From: Dendrocalamus latiflorus
Taxonomy: Eukaryota > Streptophyta > Magnoliopsida > Poales > Poaceae
Reading direction: 5' to 3'
NCBI GenBank assembly: GCA_017311315.1
Contig: CM029670.1
Location: forward strand, 27,214,949-27,278,948
DNA: 64,000 bases
In this document: piece after piece, positions 10,714-22,195 of the stretch
Layout: every line of letters begins with the position of its first letter
Position numbering within the stretch: the stretch's first letter is position 1
Translations under genes and position numbers: made by a program
Notes under the pieces: model-generated
What the model saw: only the letters and a program-made list of their open reading frames with translations
Database searches by the model: none
Told to the model about the DNA's origin: nothing

Positions 10714-12866
10714 TGTGAAGCATGCATGCCTTGTATGCATGGTCTGGTGTACATGCAGGGGACACAGACAAGCAATGATGTTTCTGTTGAGACACACACG
10801 CCGGCCATTGGGACTGCATACATGCTATTGCTGCCTCCCAATATTTTGGCCTGCTCTTCTTGATGACTCCGTCACCTACGGGCTACGGCAGCAGTCTGTA
10901 TCTGGAACCTTCCATGCAGGTCATCCACGGCTGTCTGACTCTTGAGTCAAGCAAGAACCCATAGACAGATCGAGCTCTGATGATCACTTGTTTGTTTCTA
11001 CTCCGGAGGATGTCTTCTTCGCTGTAAATATAGTCCATGCATGTTATCCTTGTTGATACCGCATACAGATTAACTTAACTTGATTCTCTCGTCCCAAAAT
11101 GCCCACAAAAATACGATGGAGCCTTGGACCTCACAAACATTGTTAGCATCCCCAGAGGTTGAGGGCCTACAATCTCTGTCGATGGTCTTGTCGAGGAAGA
11201 TGATGCTGTGGGATTTGGTCTTTTTTATCCAATAGAGTTTGATTTCTGAAACTTGAAGAAAGGTATCTATACCGCGGGATTGGGTTTACTGATGGCGGAC
11301 TTGAATCCTGCTGCACAGTATTTATTAATTAGGATGCCTCGACAGCAAACTTGTGCGAGTACTGATTTACCGATGGAATGAAAAGTTATCTTTGAGTTTT
11401 GGCTAATAAAAAAATAAGATTAAACCTTCTACGTGCATATAGAGGTTGCCAGAACTAACCCTGGGCACGAAAAACCGAAAGCCGAGTACCGAACCGAATT
11501 TACCGAGAACCGAACCGAAAGTACCGAAACCGAAAATTTCGGTCCCAGGTTCGGTTCCAGGTTCTCAGGAACCGAATTTACCGAGGAAATTCGGTTCGAT
11601 GCCTCGGTTTACCGAAATACCGAACTACAATGTCATACCGAACTACTGGCTTTTTCTCTGTATGATTTGGCACTTATTCTATATGAAATCATGTTACATT
11701 TCTGTCAAAATTGGCTATTGAACTTGATGTTACATGCTGCTGTACCCTGTTCGGTAATTTTGGTAAATACCGGAACCGAACCGAAAGAACCGATACCGAA
11801 TTTCTTCGGTACCGAGTCTTTTCAGGAACCGAACGGTACCGAGATTCTCAGGAACCGAATTTGTATGGGTACCGAGGAACCGAACCGATCGGTTCGGTAG
11901 TACCGAACGCCCAGGGTGAGCCAGAACCCAATGATCATAATCCACTTCTTCGCAAAGCTGTAGGGCATATATTCGAACCAAAAGGATAACGAAATGATTG
12001 GCCATGTGAAGCTAAAAACATTTGATGGATGTTTTGTCCTTGAAATGTAATTGGGTAACTGAACCCTATCAAACCTGATCAGATCTGTTAGAAAACAGTG
12101 CACTTTAGTGAGTAATTTAAACCGATAAACAGAAGGAATTACAAGATTGCATATTGCAAATACATGTGTACTATAGGTTCTCAATAGATTACCAAACGAC
12201 AAAACCAATAGCATGGTAATCTTACATATATCAGACAACACAAGCAGTGAGCAATCGCGCAAAATGCTTCCCAAAAACCTCATTTGCCCCTTTCTATGTA
12301 GGACTCGAGTGACGATGGTTTCGGAGACACTGCTCTTCCCACGCATGTGCACGCCGATGCAAGAATGGAGATACCAGAAGTAGCTAAGTGCAAGAACAGT
12401 GAGAATGAGAGGAAGATGGTAGAAGACCATCAATTTATTGGTCAACTCCTCTCTTTTAACCATGAACTCGTAACTGACACATTAAACATAATTTACTGTA
12501 TTGTAATATATGCATTAATGCACATGTTATCAATGCAAAAAGTCAATTATAGGTGCAAGTTAAAAACTTATGTAAGGTAAAAGGATGCAACGCCTACGCA
12601 AGCAGCCGGGTCTAAAATCACAACACCATTCACGCACATGCCACGCCCGATGGCATGGCGAGGCGAGCGAACGCGCATGTAGTCTTTCTTTGCTTCTCTT
12701 CACCATAGCTATACCCACTCTCCATTATAAATAGGTGTGACATTCTTTTGGTGAGCAATATGAGACTATTATATTAGTCCTACCACTTGCTATCCATGAG
12801 TGAGTTTTTGTGATTTACAGGAATTATTATTTAGACTATTTGGGTTGAGGCCTAAATACTATAACA
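10714..12866 (-). repeat. LTR-like repeat, copy A
   Basis: This segment matches 26442-39096 in the same orientation once insertions are removed. Shared landmarks include gtttgtgaagcatgcatgcc at the start, the stretch with atggagccttggacctcaca, and the end gggttgaggc. On the minus strand the repeat would begin TGT and carry a TATA-like ATTTATAA near that end. In copy B that end abuts a polypurine stretch and a copia pol gene, so the repeat is best read as a copia LTR. I found no matching 5-bp TSD around copy A, so a segmental duplication is not excluded. Confidence 0.65.
11456..11919. mobile_element. hAT-type MITE, 464 bp, with perfect 8-bp TSD
   Basis: Terminal inverted repeats TAACCCTGGGC and (reverse complement of the right end) TCACCCTGGGC enclose arrays of ACCGAA/TTCGGT motifs in both orientations. 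GCCAGAAC flanks both sides exactly (11448-11455 and 11920-11927). The equivalent place in repeat copy B (about 38053-38066) lacks the element, which gives an empty site. It has no coding capacity. Confidence 0.9.
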
Positions 12867-13428
12867 ATAAGATCCTCCTGATTTCAAAAAGTAAAATAAA
12901 TGTAGTCTGATTTTGGATGATTTCTGTTCAATTAGCATTAAATGGAGTTGTCAATTAAACGAGAAATCAAGGATACACACATTGAGATCCTGTTTCTTCT
13001 AGCTCGATGCGACCAAGATTTGTGCCATTTTGAGCAACCACTGAATTCTGAATTTAGGAAACCAGACAACGCTTGTGCGTCAGTGAGACGTATGTCTGTT
13101 TGCTGCGGTTGGTTGAGCCTGCTGGTTGTTGTAGCATTTTCCGAGGATAAATGGATGAGCGATCGGTGGCTGTCAGGGACCATGTGGTACTGTCCTCTCA
13201 CCATTTGCAATAGATGTGTGTTTCTGTGGATACGGAATTCGCAATGGATTTTCTTTTGGATATGGATATGCCCACACGACGATATGCATACCATACGTAC
13301 GCTTGAAGCAATTTATTAATTATGGACCAATGGCTTTCCTATATTTAATTCGGTCTATCAACGTGACAACGTGTCTCCGGTTGCTAAATTATTTAGTATA
13401 GAGTTGATAATTTCGTCACTCTTTGGGC
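12867..13428. other. Intergenic DNA, no gene recognised
   Basis: Open frames on both strands at about 12938-13319 overlap each other, lack recognisable domains and are treated as chance. Confidence 0.45.
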
Positions 13429-13672
13429 CTGTTCGTTTTGGCTGTGTCTTGTGGCTTTTGGCTGCGACTTGTGACTTTTAGACTGTTTGTATGAGAGGTT
13501 ACAGAGTAACAGAAACTCACGTGCGGTTTTTACCGATATAAATGAAATCAGTAAAGTATGTACTATAATTAACTAGTAGACTCTATCTTGAAAAAATACT
13601 CCGTTTAAAAGCTAGTTACTGTAGAAAAGCTGAAAAGTAGCTTTTAAAAGATGAAAAGAACAACTAGGGTTT
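13429..13672. mobile_element. Possible degenerate MITE
   Basis: Begins gggcctgttcgttttggctg and ends with an AT-rich stretch rich in aaaagct/agctttt and gaacaact. This resembles the GGGCCTGTTCG-type ends of rice hAT MITEs. The right end is too decayed to define a TSD. Confidence 0.35.
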
Positions 13673-14245
13673 TTATTCACCATAGTACTCCCGTTCTTCT
13701 ACTTTCTTTAGGCAGCACTTCCATTACCTATCTAACCCCTTGGTGAGAAAGTAATGACTATCTCTCGACGATGGTTAGATGGTCCTAATCTAGCAGATCA
13801 TAGAGGTGAAGAACATGAACAACTTATCCATGTTTGTGATACTTGCGCATGCATGTATGGCAATAGTCGATGTGATAATATTGAGAAAACCACTCTAGTT
13901 TAGATACCACTAAAACAACTTAACCCAAATTAATTTGTCAAGTTGTAAATTTGTTTTTCTATAATTTTTCTGCTACGTACTATAGCAACAAATGAGATAA
14001 GCAATATGTCTTCGCATATTTTTATTCTTTATATTTTCCTGAAATCCTTTTTCCAACGTAGAGGACACGAAATAACACGGACAAATTATTCTTATTCCCG
14101 AGTTTCTACTCAATGTCATATCATTTCAGGGCCCAAGTGATGAGCGGTTTGCTTCAGGGAATACACGTAATAGTCAAGATCTATCCCTGTATTTCTCTTG
14201 GTCTTTTTGTTTTGTTTTATGGAGCTTCCACTCAAATTTATTGAG
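13673..14245. other. Intergenic DNA, no gene recognised
   Basis: Nothing with coding or terminal-repeat character was seen. Confidence 0.4.
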
Positions 14246-14312
14246 GTTGCTTTCTGCCTGAAGCATTCATCTGAGATACGCAGCAACCATCCAATGCAAA
14301 TCTCTGCGACAA
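14246..14312. repeat. 67-bp direct repeat, copy 1 (copy 2 at 15084-15150)
   Basis: The sequence from gctttctgcctgaagcat to caaatctctgcga is present at both positions with about four differences. The two copies bracket the LTR-like fragment at 14396-15060. Confidence 0.85.
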
Positions 14313-14395
14313 GAAGAATGTTTCTCGACCTGTACTGACGACAAGCTACTTTCCCAAAAGCAAAAACACACACAAACACACACAAAGGTGAAAGG

Positions 14396-15060
14396 TTGTA
14401 ACACACCCTCAAATTTCGATCCGAGCAAGAATAATTATTTTCATTCCTTATTTAAAATTTGTGGCACTTCTGAACTTTTCTGGACTTTTAAATGCCTTTT
14501 TCTTATTTTCCCCGAACATAAAGAATTTTTTACAGATTTAACAAAACATTTCCATGTGTTGAGGATATTTTATTTTGATTCCAAATATTATAAAATACCT
14601 CTGTGAATCATTTTCAAATTTTTGAGAGAGATTTACTAAGTTGAGTAAATGAAAAACCATTTCTGAATTTATTTTATTCCGAAACCAATTGAAAATCCCC
14701 ATAACTTTACGGGCCAAGTCCCAGACACGGCCTAATACTGTTCTAACTCTCGGCCTAAATCTGGCCCATCTTCATACCCCGCCCGAAGCCGTTTTCTTCT
14801 TCCTCCAAATTCCGTTTCTTCTTTAACCAAGGCGTATTATCGGGGAACCGTCTACTCCGAACTCTCCCTCTCTCTCACTGCCAGTGGGCCCGTGGCCCAC
14901 CCGTCAGCCTCCAGCTCGCCACCGTCGCCGTGAGCAACGCTGTCCCAGGGCGCCTTGATGGGACATTGACTGGCTGGCGCCGCCGTAGACCTGACTGACA
15001 TTGGCTGGCGCCGCCGTCGGTCCTGTTTTGGTTCTCAAGAAACTTCCAGTTGTTAATTAC
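14396..15060 (+). mobile_element. Fragment of a long LTR (weak)
   Basis: Begins tgtaacacaccctcaaatttcg, like the TGTAACATCCCAAAATTTC start of the solo LTR at 32802, and has a similar progression from AT-rich to Cys/Pro-rich C+T sequence. No partner end or TSD was found. Confidence 0.35.
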
Positions 15061-15083
15061 ATCCGCACGTCAAACCCGCATTA

Positions 15084-15150
15084 TGGCTGCTTTCTGCCTG
15101 AAGCATGCATCCGAGATACGCAACAACCATCCAATGCAAATCTCTGCGAA
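15084..15150. repeat. 67-bp direct repeat, copy 2
   Basis: Partner of 14246-14312. Confidence 0.85.
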
Positions 15151-15228
15151 CAAAAATACACCCAAACACACAACGAAATGATCGAGCCGAGTGGCTTTCG
15201 GTAACAGGGGAGGAGGCCGCTCTTTGGA

Positions 15229-15582
<354 letters not shown>

Positions 15583-15589
15583 ATTTCAG

Positions 15590-15590
<1 letters not shown>

Positions 15591-15638
<48 letters not shown>
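15591..15638. repeat. (TA)n microsatellite
   Basis: 48 bp of pure TA repeat just outside the MITE-like element. Confidence 0.97.
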
Positions 15639-15639
<1 letters not shown>

Positions 15640-15665
15640 CAGTACATGCGATGCGATATGATTAG

Positions 15666-15905
15666 TTGCAATATTGGGAATACAGGCAGACAGTAGTCAT
15701 GCCGGGACCCACTACACTAAAAGTGCATTATGGTGTTGACACCGTTTGTGAAGGTCCGTACGGTGTTGACTTGTGCATTTTTCCGCAAGCCACTCTGGTA
15801 TACCCGGACGGCGAGAATGCACGAATCACAGATGTGATGCACGGGCTCAGCCGCAGCTTCTCCTTGGAGCCTGAGGTGTTCAACATCGTCGTACAAGGGC
15901 TTTAG
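15666..15905 (+). CDS. Hypothetical 79-codon open frame, unrecognised
   Basis: The frame encodes a moderately complex peptide with no low-complexity bias (for example VCEGPYGVDLCIFPQ and ITDVMHGLSRSF). I do not recognise a domain. It could be a captured exon fragment or chance; there is no clear splice or promoter context. It ends about 40 bp before the interrupted solo LTR. Confidence 0.15.
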   Translation: MQYWEYRQTVVMPGPTTLKVHYGVDTVCEGPYGVDLCIFPQATLVYPDGENARITDVMHGLSRSFSLEPEVFNIVVQGL

Positions 15906-16801
15906 AGCCAGTCTCCCACGCAGATTAGATAGGAGTTGAGAACACTGTAGGATCGAATACAGCAATCAGAGGGGGTGAATGATTTTCACCATCTTTTAAG
16001 AATCTCTTGACAATCAATGAAGATTTTGAACACCCGAATCTAATATAACCTGATCAATCGTTTAGCTTACGATTGCTTAGTCGATCGCTCTGTTCAATCG
16101 CTCACCTGATCGCTTTGAATGCTGTCGTAAGCTCCACAGCACCATCAGCTCTCTTTAAGCAGATCAAGAACTAGATTGATTCAAGACTATCTTTATTATA
16201 GAATCGATGTGGATTTACAAAGTGCCCTCAAAAGCACCCCTAAAAGTCATCTTGACAAAAAGCCCTCTCAAAATCGTGCGTCCTAACCCACAGCCTCTCT
16301 CTGCTTTTATAGGTTAACATCACAAACCATATCTATCACAAACACAAACTCAAAACCTTATCTCTACCGAAATCCAAGGGACCCGAAACCCTTCCTAACA
16401 AGAGTTTTATTCAATCTCTCAATCTTCTCAGTTATGGACTCAATCCTCAACTCTTATCTCAATACGCGGCGAAGTCTCCAGGACCACACCTTTTGTAGCT
16501 TGTCCACGCATCATCCTCACGTGTCGAAGGTTCTAGGACCGCACCTCCCATAACTTCTCTATACATTATCCACCTTTGATTTCCACGTGCTCCAACGTGA
16601 GCCTGACCACCTCGTGATATCCTCGATTGCTTGGACCCCAAATTTTTCTCTCCTAGTCCTGGTCCTCCTCATCACTGTCCATGACCGTCTCCACGCCCAA
16701 CATGCACATGTAAAGAACAAATAACTTTTTTTCCGGCACAAATTCTTCCCAACTTGATCAACATTAGTCCACACTCTTAACCATCAATAAACACAAACTA
16801 G

Positions 16802-18215
16802 TGAAGGAACGCGCGTAGGCTACGATAGCAGAAAATAAAAAAATTTCTACCGCGCACACCAGGACATCATGCTAAGAAGGGATCATAGATCGTTACCACT
16901 AGACGCGCAGCGCAGCGGAAGAAGAGTTGGAGAAGCCGATCCAACCACGCGCGTCGAGGTAGTAGTGGAAGTAGCCGATCGTCCCGAACAGATCGTCTCC
17001 TCCACGCGATCAACCACACCACGAGCAGATCCAATCTGTAGTTTGTTGATGCCGATCAACGCCGCAACGAGCAGCGCCTCCACCGGTATCCACACGTCCG
17101 GGGCTGGAACGCCGATCGCGAGTGTACCAGCACTCGCGAGCGGCTAGGGTTTGGCTCGGGAGGTGGCGGCTAGGGTTTTGCTCGGGAGGAACATATGCGT
17201 GCATCCCTCAGCCCCCCCGCCTCCAAATATATAGACCTCCTCACTTGGGCCTCGTGGACCGAGGCCCAATAGGAGTCTATCCGGATCTCTATCCGAATTG
17301 AGCCCACATCCGAATCACATTCGAATTAGTGTTCCAACCCGTTAAGTGTGCGACCCTGTAGGTTCACGTATACTTGGTCGCGACCCGGAAACACCTTTCC
17401 GGTCACCCTGTTAATAGCGGCCTCTAGCAAGACATATTAACCCCAAAGTATACGTAAAGATCATATCGGCTGAACCTGTAATGTTCTCATGTACGAATCC
17501 TTTTGCCTCACGATATAGATTAAGCTCAAGGCGAGACCTGTGTCATCCTCTTAATGGCTCAATCACTCTCTCGATTCCGTGATGGATTATAAACTTGTGA
17601 TTGACTCCTCAATCACATTGGCATGGCCATGCACTTTCATAATCCATTACATCGAGGGGCCCAGAGATATCTCTCCCACAAGGAGGGGCAAATTCTATCT
17701 TGATCATTCACATCCCACTACATGTTTCATAGCAAACCCGAAGACTACTTTTATGACTACCCAGTTACGGAGTAGTGGTTAGTAGTCCCAAAATAGGCTA
17801 CTACGCATGTTGGGAACCATGATGATCTCAAGTCTAACGATTCTACATAAACACTACTTGAGACCAACTAATGACACATGGAATCTCTGCAGTGTCTCAT
17901 GGCGGGTCTATCCAACATATGTTCACTAACACATGTCCATATTATTGATTTGGTATCTCCATACCATGATCCATGAGACATGATCATCAATCAATACATA
18001 TGCTGATCTTTGAATCATATATGTTCCTCATATGATATATGATCAGGGATCATTTAGAAATAGCAACATTTTGGCATTAAGAGTCTCATGAATAAGTCAC
18101 ATACTCATTGATCAATAATGATAATGTCTATTTCAAGGAACAAAGCAATGTATCATAAACATAGTATGTGATATATTCAACATCTCCATGTTGCCTCTAG
18201 GGCATATCACCAACA
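16802..18215 (-). repeat. 3' LTR of the Ty1-copia element
   Basis: 1414 bp, TG...CA. On the minus strand a TATA-like CTATATATTT lies at about 17225-17234. Small open frames inside (for example 16869-17147) occur identically in both LTRs and are not genes. Confidence 0.95.
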
Positions 18216-18226
18216 GTCTCCCACTT
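18216..18226 (-). promoter_or_regulatory. Polypurine tract of the Ty1-copia element
   Basis: Minus-strand AAGTGGGAGAC directly precedes the 3' LTR start TGTTGG. Such tracts prime plus-strand DNA synthesis. Confidence 0.85.
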
Positions 18227-18235
18227 GCACTAGAG

Positions 18236-21200
18236 TCAACCATGTAGGTATCTAATACCCATTGCCCTAGTGTGAGCCTCATGCTTTGGCTGGGGAAGCG
18301 GCTTTGTCAACGGATCTGCAATGTTCAAATCCGTTTGTACTTTGCATATCTTCACATCGCCTCTCTCCACAATCTCGCGGATGAGATGAAATCGCCGTAG
18401 AATGTGCTTGGACTTCTGGTGCGATCTAGGCTCCTTGGCTTGCGCAATGGCCCCACTATTGTCACAGTAGAGGTCCATTGGGCTGGAGGCACTAGCCACC
18501 ACACCAAGCTCAGAAACAAATTTCTTGATCCAAACAGCCTCTTTAGCAGCTTCAGAAGCTGCTATGTACTCGGCCTCTGTTGTAGAATCAGCAACCGTCT
18601 CCTGCTTGGAACTCTTCCAGCTCACCGCACCGCCATTCAGGCAGAACACAAATCCAGATTGCGATCTAAAATCATCTTTGTCAGTTTGGAAGCTAGCATC
18701 GGTGTAACCATTTACAACGAGCTCTTCCTCACCCCCATAGACGAGGAACACATCTTTAGTTCTTCTCAAGTACTTCAAGATGTTCTTTACGGCAATCCAG
18801 TGACTTTCACCTGGATCTGACTGGTATCTACTTGTAGCACTTAAAGCATACGAGACATCTGGACGTGTACAAAGCATGGCATACATAATGGATCCCATAG
18901 CCGAAGCATATGGAATCGCATTCATTTTATCCCGCTCATCAGGTGTACTAGGACACTGACTCTTGCTAAGATGTATACCATGTGACATAGGTAGGAAGCC
19001 TTTCTTGGAATCCTGCATGTTGAACCTTTTCAACACCTTGTCAATGTACGTATCTTGGCTTAATCCAATTAGCCTTCTTGATCTATCCCTATAGATCTTG
19101 ATGCCCAGAATATATGCCGCCTCTCCTAAGTCTTTCATAGAGAAACTATTTTTCAATGAAGACTTAACAGATTCGAGCATAGGAATGTCATTTCCGATCA
19201 GTAATATGTCATCCACATATAAGACCAGAAACACGAGTGCGCTCCCACTAGCCTTTTTGTAAACACAAGGCTCTTCTTCGTTCTTGATGAAACCAAACCC
19301 TTTGATTACTTCATCAAAACGAATGTTCCAACTCCGAGATGCCTGCTTTAATCCATAAATGGATCTTTGCAGCTTGCATATCTTTCCAGCTGATTGCGGA
19401 TCGACAAAACCCGTGGGCTGTGTCATGTACACATCCTCACTCAGATTTCCATTAAGGAAAGCTGTTTTGACATCCATTTGCCATATTTCATAGTCGAAAT
19501 ATGCAGCAATCGCTAGAATGATCCGAATAGACTTTATCATTGCGACGGGCGAAAAAGTTTCATCATAATCAACACCTTGAATTTGTTTGAAACCTTTGGC
19601 CACCAATCGCGCTTTATAGATGTGAACATTTCCATCTATGTCTATCTTTTTCTTGAAAATCCATTTGCACTCAATGGTTTTAACACCATCAGGTGGATCA
19701 ACCAAGTTCCAAACATGATTACTGTGCATGGATTCAATTTCGGATCTCATGGCTTCAAGCCATTTCTCAGAGTCTGGTCCCACCATCGCTTCTTCATAGG
19801 TCTTAGGCTCATCGTTGTCTAACAACAATATGTCCCGTTGTTGAGTAGTCAAGAACATGTACCTTTCAGGTGCACGACGTGACCTCTCTGACCTACGTGG
19901 TGCCGGTGTGTCCACAACAGGTTCTTCAACAGTTTGTTCATCCTGTTGTGGTTCTGTAGGAGCTGAAACGTTTTCAGGTGTTTCCCGAATTTCTTCAAGT
20001 TGCACCATGCTCCCACTATCCCTTCTTGAGAGAAACTCTTTCTCTAAGAAGACACCATGCCGGGCGACAAACACTTTGCCTTCTCCTTGATTATAGAAGT
20101 AATATCCTTTTGTTTCCTTAGGATACCCGATAAAGAAGCATTTATCAGATTTAGGACTGAGCTTATCAGATTGTAAACGTTTTACATAAGCCTCACATCC
20201 CCAAATCTTAAGAAAAGACAAGCTAGGACGTTGTCCTGTCCACATCTCATATGGTGTCTTTTCTACTGATTTTGATGGAACCCTGTTTAGTGTGAAAGCG
20301 GCTGTTTCAAGAGCGTACCCCCAAAAAGACAACGGAAGATCACTTTGGCTCATCATGGAGCGCACCATATCTAATAAGGTGCGATTTCTCCGTTCAGATA
20401 CCCCATTCCATTGAGGTGTTCCTGGCGGAGTCAATTGTGGAACAATTCCACAATCCTTCAGATGATTGCCAAACTCATGGCTCAAATACTCGCCTCCACG
20501 ATCAGATCGTAGAAACTTGATTGTCTTGCCTAAATGATTTTGCACTTCATTTTGGAATTCTTTGAACTTTTCAAAGGATTCGGACTTATGCTTCATCAGG
20601 TAGATATACCCATATCTACTAAAATCATCAGTAAAAGTTATGAAGTACTGAAAACCACCTCTGGCTGTTGAGCTCATTGGTCCACATACATCAGAATGTA
20701 CGAGTGCCAATAAGTCACTTGCCCGTTCACCTTGACCGGTGAAAGGTGCCTTTGTCATCTTGCCAAGTAAACAAGATTCGCATGTCTCAAATGATTCAAA
20801 ATCAAATGAGTGCAGAATACCATCTCTATGGAGCTTCTCCATGCGTTTCTCATTTATGTGACCTAAGCGACAGTGCCAAATAAACGTGGGATTCAAATCA
20901 TTCGAACGTTGCCTCTTTGCATTAATGTTATAGACCGGTGACTCTTCAAGAGTAAGAACATATAACCCATTCACCAATGGAGTATGACAATAGAACATAT
21001 CTTTGAAATAAAGAGAACAACCATTGTTCACAGATCTAAAGTCATAACCTTCTGCTTGCAAACATGAAGCAGAAATAATGTTCTTGGAAAGAGATGGAAC
21101 ACAATAACAATTATTCAATTCCAAAACTAATCCTGAAGGTAAAGACAATGGCATGGTGCCAACAGCGACCGCAGCAACTTTTGCTCCATTGCCAACGCGA

Positions 21201-22195
21201 AGATCCACTTCGCTCCTCCTCAAACTTCTACTTCTTCTTAGCCCCTGCAACGATTTGCAAAGGTGAGCAACCGATCCGGTATCAAATACCCAAGAATCAG
21301 TGGATGAAGTAGCAAGATTGATCTCTATAACATTTATACCTGGAGAGGAAGTCGTACTTCCCTTCTTCTTCTCAAGATCCTCCAAGTACTTTGGGCAGTT
21401 CCTTTTCCAATGACCTGATTGCTTACAGTAGTAACAATCTGCATTAGGAGCAGCGCCCTTCTTGACTTGCTTGGCCTTAGAACTGCTCGCGATCTCATCG
21501 GGAGCTAACTTTCTTTTGACCGCGCCTTTCTTGACATTGGGCTTGCCCTTGCCTTTCTGCATCATCATCACATGATTGCTGCTTTTCTTAATGCTTTCCT
21601 CGGCAGCTTTTAGCATCCCATGCAACTCTGCCAAGGTCTTATCCATGTTGTTCATGTGATAGTTCAGTATGAATGGCTCAAAGCTCGGGGGGAGCGACTG
21701 GAGAATCACATCAGTAGCCAACTCTTGGCTAAGGGGAAAACCAAGCTTTTCCAGACTCTCAATGTAGCCAATCATCTTAATCACATGAGGGCTGACGGGA
21801 TTCCCTTCTGCAAGCCTGCACGCAAACAAGGACTTTGAAGTGTTGAACCTCTCAGCCCTTGCTTGGTTCTCAAACATACCACGCAACCCCACAATGATAT
21901 TGTAGGCATCTGTGTTCTCATATTGCTTCTGAAGCTCAGAGGACATTGTGGCAAGCATGAGACAGCTTACATCAAGGTAATCATTCGTTTGCTTCTCATA
22001 AGCTCTCCGTGCAGCCGCAGTAGCATTATCAGGCAAGTCATCAGGATAATGAGACTCAAGGACATACTCCTTGCGCTCTTGCTTGAGAACAATTCTCAAG
22101 TTGCGATACCAATCCATAAAGTTCGTTCCATTGAGTTTTTCTTTCTCAAGAATAGATCGCAAATTAAAAGAACTGGATGCGGCATTAGTTGACAT
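18236..22195 (-). CDS. Ty1-copia gag-pol polyprotein, intact, 1319 aa
   Basis: One uninterrupted frame in copia order. Gag occupies about 1-245. A zinc knuckle CX2CX4HX4C lies at residues 254-267 (CYYCKQSGH). The aspartic protease site DTGS is at 305-308. The integrase has a zinc-binding H441/H446/C472/C475 set and catalytic D502, D565 and E601, with exactly 35 residues between the last two (D,D35E). Reverse transcriptase carries YVDD at 993-996. RNase H carries D1166 (YTDAS), E1207 and D1245. The stop lies 20 bp from the 3' LTR, as is usual. The polyprotein would be processed into capsid, protease, integrase and RT-RNase H inside cytoplasmic virus-like particles. No frameshift or nonsense codon was seen and all listed active-site residues are present, so function is plausible. 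Expression would start from the 5' LTR at 25100. Confidence 0.97.
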   Translation of the reverse strand: MSTNAASSSFNLRSILEKEKLNGTNFMDWYRNLRIVLKQERKEYVLESHYPDDLPDNATAAARRAYEKQTNDYLDVSCLMLATMSSELQKQYENTDAYNIIVGLRGMFENQARAERFNTSKSLFACRLAEGNPVSPHVIKMIGYIESLEKLGFPLSQELATDVILQSLPPSFEPFILNYHMNNMDKTLAELHGMLKAAEESIKKSSNHVMMMQKGKGKPNVKKGAVKRKLAPDEIASSSKAKQVKKGAAPNADCYYCKQSGHWKRNCPKYLEDLEKKKGSTTSSPGINVIEINLATSSTDSWVFDTGSVAHLCKSLQGLRRSRSLRRSEVDLRVGNGAKVAAVAVGTMPLSLPSGLVLELNNCYCVPSLSKNIISASCLQAEGYDFRSVNNGCSLYFKDMFYCHTPLVNGLYVLTLEESPVYNINAKRQRSNDLNPTFIWHCRLGHINEKRMEKLHRDGILHSFDFESFETCESCLLGKMTKAPFTGQGERASDLLALVHSDVCGPMSSTARGGFQYFITFTDDFSRYGYIYLMKHKSESFEKFKEFQNEVQNHLGKTIKFLRSDRGGEYLSHEFGNHLKDCGIVPQLTPPGTPQWNGVSERRNRTLLDMVRSMMSQSDLPLSFWGYALETAAFTLNRVPSKSVEKTPYEMWTGQRPSLSFLKIWGCEAYVKRLQSDKLSPKSDKCFFIGYPKETKGYYFYNQGEGKVFVARHGVFLEKEFLSRRDSGSMVQLEEIRETPENVSAPTEPQQDEQTVEEPVVDTPAPRRSERSRRAPERYMFLTTQQRDILLLDNDEPKTYEEAMVGPDSEKWLEAMRSEIESMHSNHVWNLVDPPDGVKTIECKWIFKKKIDIDGNVHIYKARLVAKGFKQIQGVDYDETFSPVAMIKSIRIILAIAAYFDYEIWQMDVKTAFLNGNLSEDVYMTQPTGFVDPQSAGKICKLQRSIYGLKQASRSWNIRFDEVIKGFGFIKNEEEPCVYKKASGSALVFLVLYVDDILLIGNDIPMLESVKSSLKNSFSMKDLGEAAYILGIKIYRDRSRRLIGLSQDTYIDKVLKRFNMQDSKKGFLPMSHGIHLSKSQCPSTPDERDKMNAIPYASAMGSIMYAMLCTRPDVSYALSATSRYQSDPGESHWIAVKNILKYLRRTKDVFLVYGGEEELVVNGYTDASFQTDKDDFRSQSGFVFCLNGGAVSWKSSKQETVADSTTEAEYIAASEAAKEAVWIKKFVSELGVVASASSPMDLYCDNSGAIAQAKEPRSHQKSKHILRRFHLIREIVERGDVKICKVQTDLNIADPLTKPLPQPKHEAHTRAMGIRYLHG

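Noticed and set aside
10600..10863. A gene shared between 10.7 kb and 26.4 kb because similar frames occur at both places
   Set aside because: The similarity covers non-coding sequence continuously, and the frames are disrupted differently; it is a dispersed repeat.
16869..17147. Small frames inside the copia LTRs (repeated at 23754-24032 and others)
   Set aside because: They occur identically in both LTRs and lack family features.
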